In this document: piece by piece, positions 6,713 through 12,850 of the stretch
Numbering within the stretch: position 1 is the first letter of the stretch
Layout: each line of letters opens with the position of its first letter
Assembly: GCA_964358485.1 (NCBI GenBank)
Contig: CAYHPY010000104.1
Location: 1 to 12,850 of the forward strand
Length of the DNA stretch: 12,850 bases
Direction: 5' to 3'
Source: CAYHPY01 sp964358485
GTDB taxonomy: Bacteria > Elusimicrobiota > Elusimicrobia > UBA1565 > UBA9628
The notes under the pieces: model-generated
What the model was told of the DNA's origin: nothing
The model's input: the letters and a program-made list of their open reading frames with translations, nothing else
Database searches by the model: none
Made by a program: the position numbers and the translations under genes

Positions 6713-7834
6713 TTAAGAAACTCCTCCTTGGCCCTCGTTTCGGGGTTTCGACGGCCGCCATTTTCCGAAAATACGCTCCGCCGCCAATTGATTGTGCGTG
6801 CGGCATGCCAGGCGGATGTTCCCCGGGTCCAGGGAGCTTCCTCCCAGGGCCCAGGGGAGGATGTGGTCGTACTCCAGCCAATCCACGCCGGGGCAGCGGG
6901 TTCCCCCGTCGGAAATGAAGGCGCATCGGCCTTCGTCCCTTCGCCAAACTTCGTCCCGAATCCGGCGGGGTATTCGGCGGGACCCGGGTTTTTCCTGTCC
7001 GGGATCAGCCGCGCGGACGCGTTTTCGGGGCAAGCGGCGCCCGGGATCAACCTTGGCCAAAAGCACCTCGAAGGCTTCGTCCACCAACGGTTCCAGGCGG
7101 CCCGGGGGGTGCTTGTGGCGAAGAAGCGCCTTGGCCCGATCGATCTTTGCCAGGAGCTCCTCTGAGGCGGTAAAGGAGATGCGCACGAGTCGGGCCGGCA
7201 GGGGACCGTCGGCCCCTTTTGGAAGGCCGGGAGAGGTGGAGACTGGGCCTGCGGGGGAACCCTCAGCCGCCGCGGGAGAAGTGGGCGCCGCGGGAAAGGA
7301 AATCCGAAGCTCCGACTCAAGGTAACTTCCTTCTTCTTTTTGGCGCGGGGAGGGAAGGAAACGGATGGCATCCGGTTGGATGGGCGCGGCGTCCAGAAAT
7401 CCGGCCACGAGGCGCTCTACTTCCCGTTTGGTCTTTCCCCGCGCCCCGGCCAGCAGTTTTTCGGCATTGAGGGAATTCATGTGAGGAGAGATTTTGGCGA
7501 GAACGCTCAAATGCAGTTCGCCCCGCGCCAGCATTCCGAGTATCTCCGGGTAGTCCCCGGATATCCGGGCCGCCTGGATGCGAAGATAGGCTTCATCCCG
7601 CGAGAGTCCCAGTTCCCGGGTGCAATATTCAAAGAGGGAGGGAAAACCGAGGGGGGCATAGGCTTGGCGGCGGTCGAACTCGGCAAGATGGCGCAGAAAT
7701 CCCGCGAGGACCTGTTTCTCTCCCCAGGCGAGGGCTCGGAGCCTTCGCTCCAGTCGGGCTTGGTTCATCGCGCCGAGGGAGTTGTTTGCAGAAAAGGGCG
7801 GGTGCGTGGCCGCATTAAAGTTCTCCATACCCAT
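6713..7834 (-). CDS. HNH endonuclease-domain protein
   Basis: A 373-residue protein of the multi-copy type often found in Myxococcota and other large-genome bacteria, distantly like the DUF222/REP13E12 HNH proteins of mycobacteria. The N-terminal half (about 25-145) is helical and contains FPSLFEYCTRELGLSRDEAY and ARGKTKREVERLV, typical of the DNA-associated region in these proteins. A Pro/Ala/Ser-rich linker spans about 160-212. The C-terminal HNH nuclease (about 288-358) has IRDEVWRRDEGRCAF, catalytic EYDH (Asp323-His324), Asn339 and His347. Cys304, Cys314 and Cys344 may bind a structural metal. The nuclease looks intact. The start is uncertain: the ATG at 7834 sits against an AT-rich TATATA, and Met3 or Met23 are alternatives. 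It is bracketed by the direct repeats and converges with the HAD gene. A role in mobility or homing is possible but not shown. Confidence 0.85.
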   Translation of the reverse strand: MGMENFNAATHPPFSANNSLGAMNQARLERRLRALAWGEKQVLAGFLRHLAEFDRRQAYAPLGFPSLFEYCTRELGLSRDEAYLRIQAARISGDYPEILGMLARGELHLSVLAKISPHMNSLNAEKLLAGARGKTKREVERLVAGFLDAAPIQPDAIRFLPSPRQKEEGSYLESELRISFPAAPTSPAAAEGSPAGPVSTSPGLPKGADGPLPARLVRISFTASEELLAKIDRAKALLRHKHPPGRLEPLVDEAFEVLLAKVDPGRRLPRKRVRAADPGQEKPGSRRIPRRIRDEVWRRDEGRCAFISDGGTRCPGVDWLEYDHILPWALGGSSLDPGNIRLACRTHNQLAAERIFGKWRPSKPRNEGQGGVS

Positions 7835-7890
7835 ATATACGATTGAGGACCGGTAAGTGTTCCCTCGCCTCGTCTATGAGGGGGGGGCAT

Positions 7891-7927
7891 TTCGGTCCGG
7901 ACCGAGCTCTACAACCCTGGCACCGGG
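7891..7927 (+). repeat. 37-bp direct repeat, copy 2
   Basis: Same sequence as 6648-6684 apart from two substitutions, with the 14-bp palindrome at 7892-7905. It lies 56 bases upstream of the HNH start and about 50 bases upstream of the subtilase promoter. An eight-G run precedes it at 7880-7887. Confidence 0.9.
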
Positions 7928-7975
7928 CCCGCGAGTGCTTCCGGAGCGAAAGCCCCGGCCGCGGCCCGGGCATTG

Positions 7976-8004
7976 TTGATAAACCCGGCATAAGTTCGTA
8001 TAAC
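7976..8004 (+). promoter_or_regulatory. Sigma-70-type promoter of the subtilase
   Basis: TTGATA (7976-7981) and TATAAC (7999-8004) are separated by exactly 17 bases, a near-consensus pair in otherwise GC-rich DNA. Transcription would begin near 8011, only about four bases before the ATG at 8015. The mRNA would therefore be leaderless or nearly so, consistent with the lack of a Shine-Dalgarno. Confidence 0.65.
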
Positions 8005-8014
8005 TAACCGGTCC

Positions 8015-9634
8015 ATGGGCCTGAGAATCCTCGCGGCGATCGTCGGGTTGGCGCTCTGCGCGCGGCCGGCGCGCGCCCTCAAGATCGAGCGGGTCCTGGG
8101 CGTCTCCTCGTCCGGCGGGGCTTTGGAGGTCGTCGCCGAGGAGGTCATGGTGCGGTTTGGCCCGGCGCTGTCGGCGCAGGAGCGGGCCGCCCGGGCCCAG
8201 GTCGCGGGAGGGCGGGTTCTTCAGGAATTTCCGTTCATCGGCTGGAGCCGTGTGTCCCTGGCGCCCGGGACCAAGGTCATGGACGGAGTGGCGGCCTTGA
8301 AGGCCTTGCCCGGGGTCCTGGACGCCGAGCCGGACCTGGTGCTGCGGCCCAATCGCACTCCGAATGATCCGCTCGTCGGCTCGCAGTATGCCCTGAGCCA
8401 GGTCAACGCCTTCGCCGCCTGGGCCTATGAGCTGGGAAGTTCCTCGCGGGTCACCGTGGCGGTCATCGACACCGGCATCGATGGGGCCCATGCCGATCTT
8501 TCGGGAAAATTGGTCGGGCAAAGCCAGTTGTTCAACCGCCTGCCGGACAACGATCTTTCTCGGGCGCCCACGGCGGCCAACGATCCTCCGACCGCGGCCT
8601 GCAATCACGCCACGCGCGTGGCGGGCGTGGCGGCGGCCACCGCCGACAACGGCGTCGGCATCGCCGGCATGTCCTGGGGCGCGGGGCTCATTTCCATGAA
8701 GGTTTTCAACGACGCGGACTGCGCGGCGTCATCCCCGTCCTGCGACTGCGCGACCTCCAACGCGGCCGTGATCAGCGCGTTGGATTACCTGCGGACGATC
8801 CACAACACCGCCGCCGTCGGCCGGATCGTCGCCAATATCAGCCTCGGGGAAGGGGGCGCCCCCTGCAAGGCCGCGGTCCAAGCGGCCGTCACCGCCGCCG
8901 TCAACGCGGGGATCGTGGTGGTCGTCGCCGCCGGAAACGACGGCTCCGCCGTCCAGCAGCCGGCCAACTGCTCCGGGGTGATCCCGGTTGGAGCCACGGA
9001 CGCCTCCAACGCGATCCCGGCTTTTTCCTCCCGCGGCCCGGAACTGGCGCAAAACGGACTGGTCGCCCCCGGAGTCGCCGTCCTGACGACGGACCTCGGC
9101 AACGCCAACGCCACGACCAGCGGGACTTCCTTTTCGGCCCCGATGGTGGCCGGGATGGCGGCGCTGATCCTCTCGGCCCGCCCCGACTTCACCCCCGCAC
9201 AGGTGGCTCAGACTTTGCGCAATTCCGCCGACAACATCGGAGTCTCCAGCCTGGGGACCCTGGGGCTGGACGCCGGGGGGCGCCCCCAAGGGGAAAGCTC
9301 CGGCGCCGGAAGGCTCAACGCCTTCAAGGCCATGCGCCTGGCGGTCAAGGGAACTTTGGCGGGCTTTGACGGAGACGTCAAATCCATCGCCTTCCCCAAC
9401 CCCTTCCGGGTCGGCCAGGACAAATCGGTCACCATCACCGTGCCGGTGGACATCCAGGGGAGCAAGACCAAGATCAAGATCTACAACACGGCCGGGGAGT
9501 TGGTTCGGGAGACCTCCAACCAATCCTGGGACGGCAAGAACAACGACGGGATTTTTGTCGGGGCCGGGACCTACCTTTTCGTGGTCAGCACCGACAAAGG
9601 AAACTCGCGCGGCCGCCTCTCCCTGATCCGCTGA
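8015..9634 (+). CDS. Secreted subtilisin-like serine protease with FlgD-like Ig tail
   Basis: An exported S8 peptidase. Residues 1-21 form a signal peptide (MGLRILAAIVGLALC, then a cut near ARA). An I9-like propeptide covers about 40-112, and the catalytic domain about 118-440. The triad is Asp152 in AVIDTGID, His198 in NHATRVAG (a variant of HGTHVAG) and Ser372 in GTSFSAPMVAG. The oxyanion residue is Asn308 in AAGND. Six cysteines between 196 and 319 (196, 236, 243, 245, 284, 319) could form disulfides, as expected for a secreted enzyme. The C-terminal domain (about 455-539) begins FPNPFRVGQ and has KIKIYNTAGELV and WDGKNNDG, the pattern of FlgD-type Ig domains that end many secreted proteins in Elusimicrobiota and Bacteroidota-like lineages. 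The start fits both the signal peptide and the promoter. It is a single-gene unit, flanked upstream by the HNH segment. Substrate unknown. Confidence 0.93.
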   Translation: MGLRILAAIVGLALCARPARALKIERVLGVSSSGGALEVVAEEVMVRFGPALSAQERAARAQVAGGRVLQEFPFIGWSRVSLAPGTKVMDGVAALKALPGVLDAEPDLVLRPNRTPNDPLVGSQYALSQVNAFAAWAYELGSSSRVTVAVIDTGIDGAHADLSGKLVGQSQLFNRLPDNDLSRAPTAANDPPTAACNHATRVAGVAAATADNGVGIAGMSWGAGLISMKVFNDADCAASSPSCDCATSNAAVISALDYLRTIHNTAAVGRIVANISLGEGGAPCKAAVQAAVTAAVNAGIVVVVAAGNDGSAVQQPANCSGVIPVGATDASNAIPAFSSRGPELAQNGLVAPGVAVLTTDLGNANATTSGTSFSAPMVAGMAALILSARPDFTPAQVAQTLRNSADNIGVSSLGTLGLDAGGRPQGESSGAGRLNAFKAMRLAVKGTLAGFDGDVKSIAFPNPFRVGQDKSVTITVPVDIQGSKTKIKIYNTAGELVRETSNQSWDGKNNDGIFVGAGTYLFVVSTDKGNSRGRLSLIR

Positions 9635-9637
9635 TGC

Positions 9638-9662
9638 CTCCGGCCGATAGGCCGGGGTTTGT
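9638..9662 (+). terminator. Likely rho-independent terminator after the subtilase
   Basis: A six-bp CCGGCC stem with GATA loop and GGCCGG, extendable by a G-U and a C-G pair, is followed by TTTGT. It begins three bases after the subtilase stop. The T-tract is short, so strength is uncertain. Confidence 0.55.
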
Positions 9663-9688
9663 CAAAAAATCCTTATAAATGCTAGTCT
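9659..9688 (+). promoter_or_regulatory. Possible promoter for the DUF192-mutase-ATPase operon
   Basis: TTGTCA (9659-9664) is followed after 18 bases by TAGTCT (9683-9688), preceded by an extended -10 TG at 9680-9681. The region is AT-rich compared with its surroundings and lies in the only gap before three overlapping genes. The -10 match is poor. Confidence 0.35.
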
Positions 9689-9738
9689 TATGCCTGCTTT
9701 GGGTTGGGGGAAAGATTGATTGAACGGGGGGACGATTT

Positions 9739-10080
9739 TTGATAGCCTTTAACCGCACGAAAGGGCGGGAAGTCGCCTCCCGCGTGCTCAAGGCCGACGA
9801 CCCGGTGTCCCGCAGTCGGGGGCTGTTGGGCCGGGCCTCGATGGGTGAGGGGGAAGGGCTGTGGATCGTGCCGTGTCCGATGATCCATACCTTCTTCATG
9901 CAGTTCTCCATCGACGTGCTCTTTTTGGACGGGGAATTGAAGGTGGTCCGGGTGCTGGAAGATTTGAAGCCTTGGCGCCTGTCGCCTTGGGTTTTTCGGG
10001 CGCGAAGCGTGCTTGAATTGGCGGGGGGCGCTTTGAAAGGGTCTGTCGCTGTCGGGGATGTGTTGGAAATAAGGGAATAA
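9739..10080 (+). CDS. DUF192 (UPF0127) family protein
   Basis: A 113-residue single-domain protein of the DUF192 family, whose biochemical role is not established. The family pattern is clear: RSRGLLGR (25-32), GLWIVPCPMIHTFFMQ (40-55), then FSIDVLFLDGELKVV, and SVLELAGG near 90-97. Many family members carry a signal peptide; this one has none and appears cytoplasmic. The start is TTG because an in-frame TGA lies at 9721-9723 and no ATG or GTG is available before the conserved region. A G-rich run at 9726-9731 can serve as ribosome-binding site. The TAA stop overlaps the ATG of the mutase gene by one base, so the two are coupled. There is no known functional tie to the mutase. Confidence 0.88.
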   Translation: MIAFNRTKGREVASRVLKADDPVSRSRGLLGRASMGEGEGLWIVPCPMIHTFFMQFSIDVLFLDGELKVVRVLEDLKPWRLSPWVFRARSVLELAGGALKGSVAVGDVLEIRE

Positions 10081-11660
10081 TGGAAGAAACAGCTTTTAAA
10101 ACGCCCTCGGGTATTGAAATTCAAAGATACTACGGACCGGACAATTCTGGTCCGGCCGAGCTGGGCTCGGCCGGAGAATACCCATTCACCCGGGGCGTCC
10201 AGAAGACCATGTACAGGGGCCGGCTTTGGACGATGCGCCAGTACGCGGGCTTCGGGACCGCCGAGGAGACCAATAAACGCTTCCGTTGGCTTCTGGCGGA
10301 AGGACAAACGGGTTTGTCGACGGCGTTCGATCTTCCCACCCAAATGGGCCTGGACGCCGACGATCCTCGGGCCAAGGGGGAGGTGGGCCGGGTCGGAGTC
10401 CACATCGGCACCGTCGAAGACATGGAGCGCCTCTTCGACGCCATCCCCTTGGACCAGGTTTCCACCTCGCTGACCATCAATTCCACCGCCATCATCCTTT
10501 TGGCGTTCTACGTGGCCGTCGCCAGGCGCCGCGGGATCGATCCCGCCTGCCTGCGGGGGACCCTGCAGAACGACATCCTCAAGGAGTTCATCGCCCGGGG
10601 CACCCAGATTTTTCCGCCGGCGCCCAGCCTGCGCCTGGCCGCCGACGCGATCGAATATTCCCTGAAGAACCTTCCCAAGTTCAACCCCATCTCCATCTCC
10701 GGCTATCACATGCGGGAGGCGGGCTGCGACGCCGTGCAGGAATTGGCCTTCACTTTCGGCAACGCCGAGGTCTACCTGAAGGAACTGCTCTCGCGCGGCC
10801 TCTCGGCCGACCGTTGCGGGGAGCGCCTGGCCTTCTTCTTCGGCTGCCACAACCATTTCCTGGAGGAAATCGCCAAGTTCCGCGCCGCCCGCCGGGTCTG
10901 GGCCCGGGTGATGAAACAGGACTACAAGGCCGCCGACCCCAAGGCGATGGCCCTGCGCTTTCATGTCCAGACCTGCGGCTCCACCTTGACCAGCCAGCAG
11001 CCGATGAACAACGCCGTCCGGGTGGCCCTTCAGGCCATGGCGGCCGTGCTCGGGGGGGCGCAATCCCTCCACACCAATTCCTACGATGAGGCGTTGGCCC
11101 TGCCGACCCAGGAGTCGGCGGCCTTGGCCCTTCGCACCCAGCAGGTCCTGGCTCACGAAACCGGGGTGGCCGACACCGTGGACCCCGTCGGGGGCGCCTG
11201 GGCCGTCGAATCCCTGACCGACGACCTCGACCGCCGCGTGACGGAAAAGCTGGCCGACATCCGGCTCAAGGGCGGGATGCTCGGCTTGATCGAGAAAGGC
11301 GCGCCCCAGGCCGAAATCCAGGAGACCGCCTACCGCTACCAGCTCGAGGTTGAGGCCGGCCGCCGGAAAGTGGTCGGGGTCAACTGCCTCAAGCTGGAGG
11401 ACGACCGGCAGGACCGGGAAAACCGCCCGGTCCTGAAGGTCTCGCCCGCTCTGGAGTCCCGGCAGGCGGCGCGCCTCAAGGCCTTCCGCGCCAAGCGCGC
11501 CGCGGCCCCGGTCCGCAAGGCCCTGGAGCTTTTGAGCGCGGCGGCGGCCGCCAAGACGAACCTGTTTGAGCCCATTCTCACGGCCGTGGAGGCCGGAGCG
11601 ACGATCGGAGAGGTCCGGCAGGCGTTAGGCCGGACCTTTGGAGAGACCAATGGCGGTTAA
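10080..11660 (+). CDS. Methylmalonyl-CoA mutase, large (alpha) subunit type
   Basis: Catalytic TIM-barrel subunit of a coenzyme B12-dependent acyl-CoA mutase that interconverts methylmalonyl-CoA and succinyl-CoA. The 526-residue length matches the stand-alone large subunit. The B12-binding domain with DxHxxG is absent here and should be encoded elsewhere. Motifs visible are GEYPFTRG, MYRGRLWTMRQYAGFG (44-59), GQTGLSTAFDLPTQ (75-88), SISGYHMREAG (205-215) and QSLHTNSYDEALALPT. Tyr55 in RQYAGF and Arg173 in ARGT occupy the positions that favour methylmalonyl-CoA; isobutyryl-CoA mutases have Phe and Gln there. Tyr209-His210 match the radical-handling Tyr-His pair. AAGGGA precedes the ATG. It overlaps DUF192 by one base and the downstream ATPase by 11 bases, so it is mid-operon. 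Codons 24-32 hold a 10-bp perfect hairpin in the variable segment before GEYPFTRG. The family call is very secure; substrate specificity is inferred from two residues. Confidence 0.93.
   Translation: MEETAFKTPSGIEIQRYYGPDNSGPAELGSAGEYPFTRGVQKTMYRGRLWTMRQYAGFGTAEETNKRFRWLLAEGQTGLSTAFDLPTQMGLDADDPRAKGEVGRVGVHIGTVEDMERLFDAIPLDQVSTSLTINSTAIILLAFYVAVARRRGIDPACLRGTLQNDILKEFIARGTQIFPPAPSLRLAADAIEYSLKNLPKFNPISISGYHMREAGCDAVQELAFTFGNAEVYLKELLSRGLSADRCGERLAFFFGCHNHFLEEIAKFRAARRVWARVMKQDYKAADPKAMALRFHVQTCGSTLTSQQPMNNAVRVALQAMAAVLGGAQSLHTNSYDEALALPTQESAALALRTQQVLAHETGVADTVDPVGGAWAVESLTDDLDRRVTEKLADIRLKGGMLGLIEKGAPQAEIQETAYRYQLEVEAGRRKVVGVNCLKLEDDRQDRENRPVLKVSPALESRQAARLKAFRAKRAAAPVRKALELLSAAAAAKTNLFEPILTAVEAGATIGEVRQALGRTFGETNGG
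10151..10175. repeat. 10-bp perfect hairpin near the 5' end of the mutase gene
   Basis: TCCGGCCGAG, a CTGGG loop and CTCGGCCGGA. It covers codons 24-32 (GPAELGSAG), a segment that varies within the family. A second, 6-bp inverted repeat (CCGGAC/GTCCGG, 10137-10155) overlaps it. It could slow early elongation or be chance in GC-rich DNA. Confidence 0.5.
11640..11645 (+). promoter_or_regulatory. Ribosome-binding site of the GspE/PilB gene
   Basis: GGAGAG lies four bases before the ATG at 11650, inside the 3' end of the mutase gene. It supports a start that overlaps the mutase by 11 bases rather than a later start. Confidence 0.65.
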
Positions 11661-12850
11661 AGGATTACAACGGCGCAAGACGGTCCTTGAGATTCTCACG
11701 GAGCGCAAGATCATTCCGGACGAGGCCCTCAAGACCGCGGACGCCGATTCCAAGAAGAACAACAAGACCATTCAGCAGTCCATTCTGGATCTGAACCTGA
11801 TGGCCAAGCCCCAATTGCTGAAATGCCTCTCCGAGGAGTGGCAGGTCAAGGCCGTGGACCTCAATCAGATGGACGTGGACCCGGAAGTGGTCAAGATCAT
11901 CCCCGAAGCGGTCGCCCGCCGCCACCTGGCCGTCCCTTTCGCCAAGGAAGAGAGCGTCCTCTTCACCGCCATGGCCGACCCCCGGGACTTCTTCGTCTCC
12001 GAGGACCTTCAGCTGCGCACCGGCCTGGAGATCCAGCCCTACCTGGCCCTGCCCATGGACATCATGGCCTCGCTCGACGCCGCCTACGGCAAGAACGAGA
12101 ACGCCACCCTCAACCGCCTCGTGGCCGAAGTGGCCGAGAGGGAGAAGCAGGACGCGTTGCCTCACGCAGACGGGACCATCGAGGTCCAGAAGGACCAGCC
12201 CAAGGCCGACATCACCGAGGTGGACGCCACCGCCCCCGAAGTCGAGAAGATGGTCAACGCCATCATCCTGACCTGCATGGACATGAAGGCCTCGGACATT
12301 CACATCGAACCCCTGGAGGACCCGACCGGCAAGACCTCCAAAATCAATCTGCGGTTCCGGGTCGACGGCATCCTGCGCCCGGGGCCCTTCTCCGTGCCGT
12401 GGGCCTACCGCAGCGCCATCGCCGCCAAGATCAAGATCATGACCAGCTCGATGAACATCACCGAGCGCCGCATCCCGCAGTCGGGCCGTATCCAGATCAT
12501 CGCCAAGGGAAACCCCATCGAGTTCCGCGTCGAGATGGTCCCCACCGTCCACGGCGAGTCCTGCGTCATGCGTATTCTCGACCGCAAATCGGTGCAGGTC
12601 GACATTCTGAAAATGGGCTTCATGGAAGACACCTTGGCCAAGCTCCTCGGCCTGCTCAAGGGCATCGGCGGAAAAAAGAACTTCGGCCTGATCCTGGTTT
12701 GCGGCCCCACCGGATCGGGAAAATCCACCACCCTCTACGGCGCGCTCAACCACATCAACCGGCCCGACATTAAAATCCTCACGGCCGAAAACCCCGTCGA
12801 ATACAACTTGGACGGCATCATCCAGGTCCCGGTCAACCCGGACCTCAAGC
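11650..12850 (+). CDS. GspE/PilB-type secretion or pilus assembly ATPase, 3' partial
   Basis: Cytoplasmic hexameric ATPase that powers type IV pilus assembly or type II secretion. The first 400 residues are present and the frame is open at the right edge. The N-terminal GspE-N/MshEN domain covers about 10-150 (ILTERKIIPDEAL, LAVPFAKEESVLFTAMADP, LQLRTGLEIQPYLA). A charged linker covers 150-195. The ATPase region begins near 196, with ASDIHIEP (214-221), LRFRVDGIL, ERRIPQSGRI (272-281), a strand-turn VHGESCVMRIL and Walker A GPTGSGKST (352-360). The Asp-box segment reads TAENPVEY (378-385), with Asn381 where I expect Asp in most members. Walker B, the His box and the tetracysteine region lie beyond the window. 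It overlaps the mutase by 11 bases. GspE and PilB cannot be told apart without downstream pilin or platform genes. Confidence 0.92.
   Translation, partial: MAVKGLQRRKTVLEILTERKIIPDEALKTADADSKKNNKTIQQSILDLNLMAKPQLLKCLSEEWQVKAVDLNQMDVDPEVVKIIPEAVARRHLAVPFAKEESVLFTAMADPRDFFVSEDLQLRTGLEIQPYLALPMDIMASLDAAYGKNENATLNRLVAEVAEREKQDALPHADGTIEVQKDQPKADITEVDATAPEVEKMVNAIILTCMDMKASDIHIEPLEDPTGKTSKINLRFRVDGILRPGPFSVPWAYRSAIAAKIKIMTSSMNITERRIPQSGRIQIIAKGNPIEFRVEMVPTVHGESCVMRILDRKSVQVDILKMGFMEDTLAKLLGLLKGIGGKKNFGLILVCGPTGSGKSTTLYGALNHINRPDIKILTAENPVEYNLDGIIQVPVNPDLK

Larger units (their letters stand above)
6648..7927 (-). mobile_element. Candidate HNH-bearing unit bracketed by direct repeats
   Basis: One HNH endonuclease gene fills the space between two 37-bp direct repeats with very little spare DNA (28 bases on one side, 56 on the other). 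The segment separates the EF-P/HAD operon from the subtilase and is transcribed against both. No transposase, inverted terminal repeats or intron core is visible. Mobility is inference from layout. The repeat may instead be a dispersed genomic element that happens to flank the gene. Confidence 0.35.

Noticed and set aside
7835..8014. CRISPR or tRNA in the gap before the subtilase
   Set aside because: Only one copy of the 37-mer is present with no spaced array, and no cloverleaf-like sequence is visible. The gap holds the repeat and a promoter.
7874..8608. Minus-strand open frame covering repeat copy 2 and the subtilase start
   Set aside because: It is antisense to the signal peptide and propeptide of the subtilase and has no recognisable domain or start signal.
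9585..11156. Long minus-strand open frame antisense to the mutase gene
   Set aside because: It lies opposite the well-conserved methylmalonyl-CoA mutase and the whole DUF192 gene. Its protein is low-complexity, Gly/Arg/Pro-rich and matches no family. GC-rich codon use often leaves such open antisense frames.
11665..12753. Minus-strand open frame antisense to the GspE/PilB gene
   Set aside because: Its sequence is dominated by Gly, Val, His and Asp in the pattern of a mirrored GC-rich gene. The + strand encodes a clear ATPase with Walker A.

Overview
The window is GC-rich, densely coded bacterial DNA with ten protein-coding genes. Two of them run off the window edges. I see no rRNA, tRNA or CRISPR array, and no stretch over 300 bases without a gene. 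The gene content suggests a Gram-negative bacterium: a GT9 heptosyltransferase-like enzyme, a secreted Deg-type protease, a GspE/PilB pilus or type II secretion ATPase, and a secreted subtilase with a FlgD-like C-terminal Ig domain. That mix resembles Elusimicrobiota or a similar candidate-phylum lineage, but this placement is inference and no marker gene here settles it.

Layout. (1) 3-2904, + strand: a membrane protein with a beta-propeller-like soluble part (5' end missing), then seven bases later a DEG2/DEG9-like trypsin-fold protease. (2) 2896-5270, - strand: a GT9 glycosyltransferase, then a REC-histidine kinase hybrid that appears to have its own promoter. The kinase and the protease converge and overlap by 9 bp at a palindrome holding both stop codons. 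(3) 5286-6553, + strand: elongation factor P and a HAD phosphatase, coupled by an ATGA overlap. (4) 6648-7927: an HNH endonuclease gene on the - strand, closely bracketed by two copies of a 37-bp direct repeat (35/37 identical). This is a candidate mobile unit and the most accessory-looking segment of the window. (5) 8015-9634, + strand: a secreted S8 protease with its own promoter and a likely terminator. (6) 9739 to the right edge, + strand: DUF192 protein, methylmalonyl-CoA mutase large subunit and a GspE/PilB ATPase, joined by 1-bp and 11-bp overlaps and so probably one transcript.

The genes do not form one pathway. The window is a set of short operons for envelope and secreted functions (proteases, glycosyltransferase, pilus/secretion ATPase), translation (EF-P), signalling (hybrid kinase) and acyl-CoA metabolism (mutase). 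The points most worth a second look are the repeat-bracketed HNH gene, an EF-P whose tip residue is glutamine instead of lysine or arginine, an apparent Asp-to-Glu change in the catalytic triad of the Deg protease, a 43-bp palindrome inside the glycosyltransferase gene, and two tandem dyads at the kinase promoter. I did not find a clear multi-gene novel defence or biosynthetic system.
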